Shown here piece after piece: positions 31,190 to 37,342 of a stretch of 37,342 nucleotides of DNA (position 1 is its first letter; each line of letters begins with the position of its first letter). The position numbers and the translations under genes are program-made. Source of the DNA: Nitrospirota bacterium (GTDB lineage: Bacteria > Nitrospirota > Thermodesulfovibrionia > Thermodesulfovibrionales > Magnetobacteriaceae); assembly GCA_015233045.1 (NCBI GenBank), contig JADFYL010000009.1, positions 1 through 37,342 on the forward strand, in the 5' to 3' direction. The notes under the pieces are model-generated. The model saw nothing but the letters and a program-made list of their open reading frames with translations, was not told where the DNA came from and did not search any database.

Positions 31190-33773
31190 CCGGAAGACAG
31201 AGACAATAGACGCCGCCGCGATTCTTTATAATATTCACAGGAAGAGCCCCCTTGGCGGTGAGGGATTTTTTATAACCGCCGATAGCTTTTTCCCCCTGGG
31301 GCTGAAACTCTACCGCGATTTCGAGGAGTTCTGCATAGAGAAAATCCCCTATCAAAAGATACGCGAGATTGAGCTTATAGCGGACGAAAAAATCCCCTCG
31401 GAAACCCTTAAAAACCTCCAGTCGCTGTCATTGTTTTACAGAGAGTTTTATGAAGTCCTCGCGAAGTTGAATTTCTCGACCCGCTCAACGCGATACCGCA
31501 CTGTTGCTGATAGAGTTGGCGATATAGACCTGAGCGCCTTTGATAAGATAATAATTTCAGGATTTTTCGCCCTCACGAAATCAGAAAAAGATTTGTTTAA
31601 GGCACTGTCAGAAAAGACTAACGCCATGTTTATATTCCAGAGGGCAGACGGCGTCGCCCAAGCCCTTGCAGCCATCGGCATAGCCGAAGACGGCCCTGGC
31701 CCTGAGTCGCAACCTGACAATGCCGCGCCACCAGTAATAACAATCTACAAGAGCACCGACACGCACGGGCAGGTGTTTGCCCTCAGCCGTCTGCTCAATG
31801 ATAATCCGGGACACAGGGATTCAAACACCGTGGTTGCCCTGCCTGCCTCTGAGACCGTATTTCCCGTCCTTCACCACGGCATTTCAATGCTTGAGGCAAA
31901 CGCGTATAACGTATCCCTTGGTTACCCGCTTCTTCGCACACCCGTGTTTGGTTTTTTTGAGAATCTCATTGAACTCATCCTGTCAATTGATGGAGACCGG
32001 CTCTACGTGCCTGGCTATATAAGGTTCATCCTCCATCCATACACAAAAAATATCTATCTCAACGGCAGGGCGGACGCCACCAGGATAATGTTTCACACGC
32101 TGGAGGAGACCCTTAAGGGCAACTCGACAAAGACTTTTCTCACGCTGCAAGAGATAGAGGAAGACGCGGAATTCCTTGACTCCGTAACACAACAGACAAG
32201 CCGCGCCGGTATCGCGGCAGGCAAAAGCGAGATAAAGGCTCACCTCAGGGCAATCCACGACAACACGATAAGACAGTACCTGTCATTTAAAAACACGGGG
32301 GACTTCGCCCTAAAGACCATAGCGCTAATAACATACATCTATGAGCAGAGTACGGCGCGTCTGCACCCGTTTTTCTTTCCATTTTCAGAGGCGTTTACGC
32401 TGGCCGCGTACTCTATTTTCAATTCAATGATGCGCGATATAGTGTTTTCTGACACGGCCGGGTATTTTAATTTGTTTAAGCGCTACGTGGCCACATGTTA
32501 TTGTCCATTTGAGGGGATGCCGCTTAGGGGGGTGCAGATACTGGGGTTTCTGGAGACGCGCAATATCAGATTTGACAATGTCTATATCATGGACGTAAAC
32601 GAGGACGCACTGCCAGCTTTGTCGAAAGAGGACTCGCTCCTGCCCTTTAAGGCACGCCAGATACTTGGGCTTCCCACACACATTGACAGAGAACGCCTGT
32701 CTGCCAGCTATTTTGAGACCCTGATAGCCGGGGCAAAAGAGGTACATATATTCTTTGTCGAAAACAACAAGAAAGAGAAGAGCCGGTTCATAGAGAAACT
32801 CCTGTGGGAAAAGCAAAAAAAAGACCACACTTTAAGCGATCCAACTATCCCTATCCAGTACAATGTTGACCTGAAAAATACCCCGCCCTCTGCCATTGTC
32901 AAGACGCCATATCTACTTGGCGTGTTAAAAAACGAGCTTACTTATAGCGCCTCGTCACTCAATGCCTATTTAAAATGCCCGCTGATGTTTTATTACCAGT
33001 ATGTCCTAAGGCTTGAGAAAAGGGAGCAGCTCTCTGGCTCTCTGCTAAAAAAGGATATAGGCACTTTTATACACGAGGTATTGTACGAATATTTTAAGGC
33101 GCGGGTTGGCGTTGCCCTAACTGAAACTGATATAGATGAGGGCCGCATGTCAGAAATCGTTGACGCCAAATTTGATTTCCTCTACGGGAAAGACACTGTG
33201 GGTGCGGTATATCTGTTAAAGAAACAACTCAAACGGCGGATGTCTGATTATCTGAGGAAATACGCCCTACCGCTCATAAAAAAATCAGAAATAAAGATAC
33301 TGTCACTTGAGGAAAAAATAGAGCGCACCCACAGGGGCTACAAACTCACAGGGCGGCTTGATAAGGTAGAGCTGCGGGATGGGAATAAAATCTTTATAGC
33401 CGACTATAAGACAACGGCAGACAGACGCTCACTTGAGATAAACCATGACCGCCTTAATGCCGCAGACAGAGACACATGGCACTCGGCAGTGGGAACGATT
33501 CAAATGCCATTTTACCTGCTGCTGTACGCGATTAAAACGGACGGCAGCCCCGAAGACCTCAACGGCGTATTCATCCAGCTTGGGCGAACCTACATGGACG
33601 AAGACATTGAGATACCACTATTTAAAGGAGAGGGCCAGCGATTTGAGCCGCTTTTGGACGTGATTAACGGCACCCTTGACGAAATCCATGATTTAAACAC
33701 ACCGTTTAATCCTACCGCGAATTCAAAAGATGTCTGTCCGCAGTGTCAGTATAGGTATATGTGCGGGACGTGA
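31092..33773 (+). CDS. addB: AddB-like nuclease with Fe-S cluster, lacking its N-terminus by frameshift
   Basis: The frame encodes 893 residues and could be translated from TTG 31092, but true homology begins after the C8 tract (LSLSMDEFIDFLYETK). An inactivated UvrD-like region is followed by a RecB-type nuclease domain (GTFIHEVLYEYF near residue 656, FIADYKT near 768). C629 and the C-terminal C882, C885 and C891 (CPQCQYRYMC) match the iron-staple that holds the AddB nuclease together. With AddA it would form a two-nuclease resection complex. Together with the fragment above, full-length would be about 940 residues. The gene is intact except for one base. Confidence 0.82.
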   Translation: MESGGRARLSPPLSLSMDEFIDFLYETKLGIFDRKTETIDAAAILYNIHRKSPLGGEGFFITADSFFPLGLKLYRDFEEFCIEKIPYQKIREIELIADEKIPSETLKNLQSLSLFYREFYEVLAKLNFSTRSTRYRTVADRVGDIDLSAFDKIIISGFFALTKSEKDLFKALSEKTNAMFIFQRADGVAQALAAIGIAEDGPGPESQPDNAAPPVITIYKSTDTHGQVFALSRLLNDNPGHRDSNTVVALPASETVFPVLHHGISMLEANAYNVSLGYPLLRTPVFGFFENLIELILSIDGDRLYVPGYIRFILHPYTKNIYLNGRADATRIMFHTLEETLKGNSTKTFLTLQEIEEDAEFLDSVTQQTSRAGIAAGKSEIKAHLRAIHDNTIRQYLSFKNTGDFALKTIALITYIYEQSTARLHPFFFPFSEAFTLAAYSIFNSMMRDIVFSDTAGYFNLFKRYVATCYCPFEGMPLRGVQILGFLETRNIRFDNVYIMDVNEDALPALSKEDSLLPFKARQILGLPTHIDRERLSASYFETLIAGAKEVHIFFVENNKKEKSRFIEKLLWEKQKKDHTLSDPTIPIQYNVDLKNTPPSAIVKTPYLLGVLKNELTYSASSLNAYLKCPLMFYYQYVLRLEKREQLSGSLLKKDIGTFIHEVLYEYFKARVGVALTETDIDEGRMSEIVDAKFDFLYGKDTVGAVYLLKKQLKRRMSDYLRKYALPLIKKSEIKILSLEEKIERTHRGYKLTGRLDKVELRDGNKIFIADYKTTADRRSLEINHDRLNAADRDTWHSAVGTIQMPFYLLLYAIKTDGSPEDLNGVFIQLGRTYMDEDIEIPLFKGEGQRFEPLLDVINGTLDEIHDLNTPFNPTANSKDVCPQCQYRYMCGT
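31120..31127 (+). repeat. C8 homopolymer at the addB frameshift
   Basis: Eight C residues separate the two addB frames. Seven would restore the single frame (AFIPPLSLSMDEF). This is the classic place for slippage, sequencing error or phase variation. Confidence 0.85.
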
Positions 33774-33849
33774 TATATAAATTCGGTTCAGTGCCATCAA
33801 GTAGTGGGACGGCTACCTTAATCTCGTTAGTTCTTTTTATCTCGTCGCC

Positions 33850-33882
33850 GGGATTTGCTGTACGACATGCTGTACGAATCCC
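33850..33882 (+). other. Hairpin with internal direct repeat upstream of the SGNH gene
   Basis: GGGATT (33850-33855) can pair with AATCCC (33877-33882). Between them TGCTGTACGA occurs twice (33856-33865 and 33868-33877). It lies just before a -35 box and could be an operator for the downstream gene or an addB terminator without a T-run. Confidence 0.5.
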
Positions 33883-33883
33883 A

Positions 33884-33912
33884 TTGACATTGCTGGCATA
33901 AAAATATACTAT
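33884..33912 (+). promoter_or_regulatory. Promoter of the SGNH hydrolase operon
   Basis: TTGACA (33884-33889), 17-nt spacer, TACTAT (33907-33912). The ATG at 33922 is 9 nt further on. An AGGTGA ribosome-like sequence lies between the -10 box and the start, so transcription start near the ATG would leave it outside the mRNA. Confidence 0.5.
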
Positions 33913-33921
33913 AGGTGAGCG

Positions 33922-34518
33922 ATGTCTAAACTTTTGATAGCGGCTTTTGGCGACAGCCTTACCGTCGGGTTTCAGTCTCCTACGCGGGAAGAGCCGTGGT
34001 ACCGTGAGACGCCCTATACTGATTTCCTCATGGAGAAAATGGGCGGCGGGGCTGATTTTGTCGTCAAGGGGATTAGCGGCGAACTGACCGAGGACATGTT
34101 ACGGCGTTATGACAAAGACGTGCTGTCTCTTAACCCTGACTATGTTATTATACTTGGCGGCACTAATGACTTGGGATGGTCGGTGGAGTTAAGCGCCATA
34201 ATGTCTAACCTGTACTATATGTATAGAACCGCCCTTGACGCGGGGATTATTCCTGTGGCCGTTAGCGTGCCTTCTCTGAGGGGATATGACCCTCTGATAG
34301 CGCCGCGGGTTGAACTCAACAATATGATCAGAGAAAACGCGAAGGGCCTTAACATCCCGTTTGCGGATTACTTTACCGCCTCGTGCGAAACTCCGGTTCA
34401 ACGCCTTGCCATTGAATACTCTAACGACGGCCTTCATCTTTCCACGAAGGGCTATGAACTGCTGGCGGATGTAATATACAAGAACGTTTTCTCAAAAATA
34501 ATCTTTGAGGAGGTATAA
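33922..34518 (+). CDS. SGNH/GDSL hydrolase
   Basis: The protein has 198 residues. FGDSLTVG at the N-terminus holds the Ser nucleophile (block I), VKGISGE the Gly (II), GGTNDLGW the Asn (III) and SNDGLHLS the Asp-His pair (V). This is a complete SGNH catalytic set. It is probably a cytosolic esterase, thioesterase or arylesterase-like enzyme (no signal peptide). The BAX-inhibitor-like gene follows within 5 nt, with its Shine-Dalgarno GAGGAGG inside this gene's end, so they form an operon. Confidence 0.9.
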   Translation: MSKLLIAAFGDSLTVGFQSPTREEPWYRETPYTDFLMEKMGGGADFVVKGISGELTEDMLRRYDKDVLSLNPDYVIILGGTNDLGWSVELSAIMSNLYYMYRTALDAGIIPVAVSVPSLRGYDPLIAPRVELNNMIRENAKGLNIPFADYFTASCETPVQRLAIEYSNDGLHLSTKGYELLADVIYKNVFSKIIFEEV

Positions 34519-34522
34519 GACA

Positions 34523-35266
34523 ATGATGAGAACATCAAATCCGGCGTTAAGGGCAAAGGCCCTGAGAAGGCCGATGGCAGGTTATGGAGCCGAAGGGGCA
34601 ATGACAGTAAGCGGGGCGGTCAATAAAACGGCGTTTCTGCTGATTCTCCTCCTGTTCAGCGCATCATGGGTATGGCGGACATATTTCGACGAGGGACTAG
34701 TGGCCGTCACCCCGTTTATGACTATCGGCCTCGTCGGCGGGTTAATCACCGCGCTCGCCACGATATTTGTAAACAAATGGTCGCCGTTGACAGCACCGGT
34801 ATACGCGGTGTTTGAGGGACTTTTCCTAGGGGGCATAACGGCGGTTTTCGAGAAGAAATATCCGGGACTTGCCTTTCAGGCCGTAGCCCTTACGTTCGGC
34901 ACGCTGTTCATGCTGTTAGCGGCATATAAGGCTGGTATCGTGCGTGCAACTCAGAAATTCAAGGCCGGCGTGGTGGCAGCCACAGGTGGCATATTTATCG
35001 TCTATCTCGCGTCCTTCGTATTGGGGCTGTTCGGCGTTCAAATCCCGCACATTTATGGAAGCGGCGTAATAGGTATTGGATTCAGTGTGGTGGTAGTGGT
35101 AATAGCGGCTATGAATCTGGTGCTGGATTTTGACTTTATTGAGGGAGCGGCACGGGAAAACGCCCCGAAATATTTTGAATGGTACGGCGGATTTGCCATA
35201 ATGGTTACGCTTGTTTGGCTCTACATTGAGATACTGAACCTGCTTGCGAAACTCAGGGACAGATAA
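34523..35266 (+). CDS. BAX inhibitor-1/YccA family membrane protein
   Basis: The protein has 247 residues from ATG 34523 (34526 is equally possible), with GAGGAGG 9 nt upstream. It has about seven membrane helices. The N-terminal cytosolic arm has SNPALRAKALRRP and the C-terminus ends KYFEWYGGFAIMVTLVWLYIEILNLLAKL, matching the BaxI_1 subfamily (PF12811). The inner acidic pair in LVLDFDFIEGAA near residue 205 is typical. Members are pH-sensitive Ca2+-leak-type channels or protease regulators. A strong terminator follows the stop. Confidence 0.85.
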   Translation: MMRTSNPALRAKALRRPMAGYGAEGAMTVSGAVNKTAFLLILLLFSASWVWRTYFDEGLVAVTPFMTIGLVGGLITALATIFVNKWSPLTAPVYAVFEGLFLGGITAVFEKKYPGLAFQAVALTFGTLFMLLAAYKAGIVRATQKFKAGVVAATGGIFIVYLASFVLGLFGVQIPHIYGSGVIGIGFSVVVVVIAAMNLVLDFDFIEGAARENAPKYFEWYGGFAIMVTLVWLYIEILNLLAKLRDR

Positions 35267-35273
35267 ACACTCA

Positions 35274-35325
35274 CGGGCTGCCCGCGAAAAAACAGTGTCG
35301 CGCGCAGCCCGATAAGTTATTTTTA
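35274..35325 (+). terminator. Rho-independent terminator between convergent genes
   Basis: CGGGCTGC (35274-35281) pairs with GCAGCCCG (35304-35311) around a 22-nt loop that has its own small CGCG stem. TTATTTTT follows. It ends the SGNH/BAX operon and could serve the reverse gene too. Confidence 0.7.
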
Positions 35326-35892
35326 GTCGGCCTTATACACTTCGCCCGCTTTAATCAGTGTGCCGTTTGGCATCAGCCAATCTGCCACAAGAGTCGCTCT
35401 CTTAGGCTCTCCGTTTTCAAATTGCTCGAATTCCGTACCGGCCTTGGCTGTAATCCCATCTCGCCCGTAAAAATCCCGGGCGGGCACCGCTTTTTTCAAC
35501 AACCGGTTAGGGTGTATCTCGTGAACCGTGCCGGCCTTAATAACAAATCCATTTGGCAGCTCGAAATCTTTGGCAAGAACAGCTTTTTTTGTCTTTCCAT
35601 TTTCATAGAACTCTATCTCTTCTCCAGCCTTTATAAGCGGACCGTTTGGGATTTGCCAGTCAACCGCTAACGTCGCGCGTTTGGACTTACCGCTTTCGTA
35701 CTGCTCATACTCGGTGTCTTTTTTTATCACAAAACCATCTGGAGCAGTCTTATCACTGCTGAACTTTGTTATTCGAGGATTTCCGTTTTTGTAAGCCTCA
35801 ACTACAGCTTGGTCCTGAGCACTGGCAATTCCGCAAAGGAACCCAACGATTACAATAATCGCCGCCGACAACACACTTGTTGATTTTCTCAT
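35323..35892 (-). CDS. Secreted repeat protein (MORN/YwqK-like)
   Basis: The protein has 189 residues from ATG 35892 (AAGGGG 7 nt upstream). A Sec signal peptide covers residues 1-25, ending ASAQD. The mature protein consists of about four to five imperfect repeats of about 40 residues, each with a Y/F-ENGK-K-A core then a D-PNG-IKAGT strand (EFYENGKTKKAVLAKDFELPNG). The ENGK...K motif resembles MORN_2/YwqK repeats, which form beta-hairpin stacks. Cys occurs only in the signal peptide. It is probably periplasmic or exported. Role unknown. Confidence 0.75.
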   Translation of the reverse strand: MRKSTSVLSAAIIVIVGFLCGIASAQDQAVVEAYKNGNPRITKFSSDKTAPDGFVIKKDTEYEQYESGKSKRATLAVDWQIPNGPLIKAGEEIEFYENGKTKKAVLAKDFELPNGFVIKAGTVHEIHPNRLLKKAVPARDFYGRDGITAKAGTEFEQFENGEPKRATLVADWLMPNGTLIKAGEVYKAD

Positions 35893-36049
35893 CAATACCC
35901 CTTTCGTACACACGTTACTGGTTATTTAATAATACCTTCTTAAGGCAGCCTCAGGTGAGACGACACATTCTACCACAATCAATAAAAAAATAAACAGGTA
36001 GGTGTCAGGTACTGACATGTGACATAGTATCGCATCGTTTTGGGACAGT

Positions 36050-36571
36050 TTACCACGGTTGCCCGAATATTTCCTTAACATTAAATTGAAGCCCTTCTAT
36101 GACTTTAGACGTAACCATGCCCTCAAGCTCGGCAATACAGTGTTTCTTATACCTTTCATTTTCGATTGTTAACACCTCAACCGTTTGCAACTCAGGTATG
36201 ACAACCCAATACTCCGGCACCTTGTATTTCTCATAGACAGCCCTCTTCACTTGGGTATCTTTCTCGAAACTACCTGGAGATATAATCTCACAAACCATAT
36301 CCGGTACGCCTCTTATCCAATCCTGAAAAATTTCCATGTTTTCTTTCCTGATAAACAATATATCTGGTTGAAGCCTGTTCATCCCTTCCTCAAATATTAC
36401 GTCAAGGGGTGAAAATAACAACTTCCCCAAATGATTTTTCTTAATATGCTGACGCATAATATCAAACAAGTTGGCTGCTATGTCCTGATGCCTTCCAAAT
36501 GGACTGGGCCCCATGATTTCCTCTCCATTGATTATCTCAGTTAAGTCTAAATCCCTCACTAACGCTTCCAT
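36050..36571 (-). CDS. Uma2-family endonuclease (DUF820), copy 2
   Basis: The protein has 173 residues, a close paralogue of the 13612-14124 gene. LQPDILFIRKEN near residue 67, VPDMVCEIISPGSF near 89-102 and KYKVPEYWVVIPE near 117 form the PD-(D/E)xK signature, here with the usual Ser-Pro. It starts 7 nt after a TATACT box without a Shine-Dalgarno sequence. It stands alone between the repeat protein and a MITE. Divergence is mostly in the N-terminal recognition-side region (residues 26-60), consistent with different targets. Nuclease activity is inferred. Confidence 0.82.
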   Translation of the reverse strand: MEALVRDLDLTEIINGEEIMGPSPFGRHQDIAANLFDIMRQHIKKNHLGKLLFSPLDVIFEEGMNRLQPDILFIRKENMEIFQDWIRGVPDMVCEIISPGSFEKDTQVKRAVYEKYKVPEYWVVIPELQTVEVLTIENERYKKHCIAELEGMVTSKVIEGLQFNVKEIFGQPW

Positions 36572-36578
36572 AGTGTAC

Positions 36579-36584
36579 AGTATA
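36579..36584 (-). promoter_or_regulatory. -10 box of Uma2 copy 2 (leaderless)
   Basis: Minus-strand TATACT ends 7 nt before ATG 36571. The -35 region is poor (GTTCAA at 17-nt spacing). No Shine-Dalgarno sequence is present. It matches the start architecture of copy 1. Confidence 0.5.
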
Positions 36585-36616
36585 ACATATTTTCATGCAA
36601 ATTGAACTCTGGTTGG

Positions 36617-36626
36617 GCTTAAATGA
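36617..36626. repeat. Left 10-bp target-site duplication of the MITE
   Basis: GCTTAAATGA is repeated exactly at 36853-36862. Together they bracket the element and show that the empty site was one copy of this decamer. Confidence 0.85.
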
Positions 36627-36852
36627 CAGGGCAAACGCATTTGAAAAATAAAGCTGAAGATACCTATGCAATCATTCCGGCTTTGTTCCTTTCCATCATT
36701 CCGGTGCTGTTGCTGTCATTCCGGCTTGTCCGGAATCTTCCCTATTAGTGGGAGTTTCATAATGATTGTACATATTCTGAGGCATAAGGACAGATTCCGG
36801 ACAAGCCGGAATGACAAAAATAAGGGAGGCAATTTCTAATGCGTTTGCCCTG
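36627..36852. mobile_element. 226-bp MITE with 15-bp TIRs and 10-bp target duplication
   Basis: Terminal inverted repeats CAGGGCAAACGCATT (36627-36641) and AATGCGTTTGCCCTG (36838-36852) are perfect. Immediately outside, GCTTAAATGA occurs on both sides (36617-36626 and 36853-36862), a 10-bp target-site duplication. Inside is a perfect 24-bp inverted repeat (36715-36738 and 36792-36815) built on TTCCGG-CTTGT-CCGGAA, plus two more TCATTCCGG copies near 36672 and 36697. It has no reading frame for a transposase, so it must be moved in trans. A 10-bp duplication suits IS4-group enzymes, but the source element is not in the window. It lies 15 nt beyond the 3' end of the histidine kinase gene. Confidence 0.88.
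36715..36815. repeat. 24-bp perfect inverted repeat inside the MITE
   Basis: Arms at 36715-36738 and 36792-36815, spacer 53 nt. Each arm is itself nearly palindromic around CCGG. Transcribed, it would form a long hairpin, or two smaller ones. Confidence 0.88.
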
Positions 36853-36877
36853 GCTTAAATGATAGCCCCGCGGCAAG

Positions 36878-37342
36878 CTATATTATGTTGTGGTATTTGC
36901 CGCCGATGTCTTTGAAAGTTATCGTAACTGTTGTTCCGTTAGCGGAGTTTATCCTCGTTGTGCCTTTTAATTTACTTTGTACAAGGTCTTTTACGACTTG
37001 AAGACCGTGGTATGCGCCCCCCTTGTCAGAGGTGCCTTCGGCGAAGCCCGTGCCGTTGTCACTGACGATTAGTACGAGTTCACCATTTTCAGTCTGGTTA
37101 AAGGTTACTGTGATTATACCCTGTATGTCTTTTGCAAAGGCATGTCGTATAGAGTTTGAGACTAATTCGTTCAGAATAAGGCCACATGTAATCATGATGT
37201 TGATGCCAAGCGAGTTCATGTTTGAGACTATTGCCAGAGAGGGTACGGGCCTAGCCCCATAGGCCGAAACGAGTTCACTGAACAGGACATTTATAAAATC
37301 TTCGATATTTACCGACGAGAAGTCAATGCTCTCGCAGAGCTT
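36878..37342 (-). CDS. Sensor histidine kinase, C-terminal part (HisKA_2/HWE type, partial)
   Basis: The frame is open from the window edge to TAG at 36878, 154 codons. DFINVLFSELVSAYG is the second part of the dimerisation region. Then come GLILNELVSNSIRHAF (N box), DNGTGF (G1 box) and YHGLQVVKDLVQSKLKG (G2 region). The spacing, and the helix before the N box, fit the HisKA_2/HWE group. The His phosphorylation site and sensor lie outside the window. An internal ATG at 37219 is not a likely start. It would phosphorylate an unlinked response regulator. Confidence 0.85.
   Translation of the reverse strand, partial: KLCESIDFSSVNIEDFINVLFSELVSAYGARPVPSLAIVSNMNSLGINIMITCGLILNELVSNSIRHAFAKDIQGIITVTFNQTENGELVLIVSDNGTGFAEGTSDKGGAYHGLQVVKDLVQSKLKGTTRINSANGTTVTITFKDIGGKYHNII

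Overview
The window looks like chromosomal DNA from a Gram-negative, environmentally sensing bacterium of moderate GC. Envelope and LPS-type glycan genes, a lipoprotein of the YgiB/YjfM type, NosL, CheV, a PilZ protein and paralogous Uma2 nucleases are all present. I would guess Nitrospirota (Magnetobacterium-like) or a nearby anaerobic lineage, but nothing here proves the phylum. I see no rRNA, tRNA or CRISPR array.

Layout. 1-3628: the tail of a response regulator, then three overlapping glycosyltransferases (GT9, GT4, GT4). 3873-6872: an accessory patch with an eight-repeat ankyrin protein, a 68-aa protein overlapping an AbiEii-like nucleotidyltransferase, and a secreted DUF302-like protein. 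7067-9770: a DUF350 membrane protein, a YgiB/YjfM-type lipoprotein and a glutathionylspermidine-synthase-like ATP-grasp enzyme. 9838-10068: a small membrane protein. 10180-13599 (minus): GT2, a Wzx-type flippase and a NodB-type deacetylase. 13612-14502 (minus): a Uma2 nuclease and a coiled-coil membrane protein. 14548-21328 (minus): a tightly packed run of nosL, a 97-aa anchored protein, a FtsX/MacB-type permease, a LolD-type ATPase, a Cys-bearing polytopic protein and a giant glycosyltransferase fusion.

21653-24055: cysS and a YhcC-like radical SAM gene. 24084-27714 (minus): PilZ, a second coiled-coil protein, HAD phosphatase, cobH/cbiC and cheV. 27810-33773: addA and an addB split by a one-base shift at a C8 tract. 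33922-35266: SGNH hydrolase and a BAX-inhibitor-like protein. The right end has a secreted MORN/YwqK-like repeat protein, a second Uma2 gene, a 226-bp MITE with clear target-site duplication, and the C-terminal part of a histidine kinase.

The most unusual cross-cutting signal is promoter placement. At least six, probably seven, small or accessory genes have a sigma70-like -10 box ending exactly 6-7 nt before the start codon and no Shine-Dalgarno sequence, so their mRNAs should be leaderless. Core genes such as cysS, cheV, nosL and the deacetylase have ordinary Shine-Dalgarno sequences. Other points of interest are the copper-chaperone-like NosL/ABC operon fused by overlap to a protein O-mannosyltransferase-like gene, the C8 frameshift in addB, the MITE, and a roughly 50-bp dispersed palindrome used twice.
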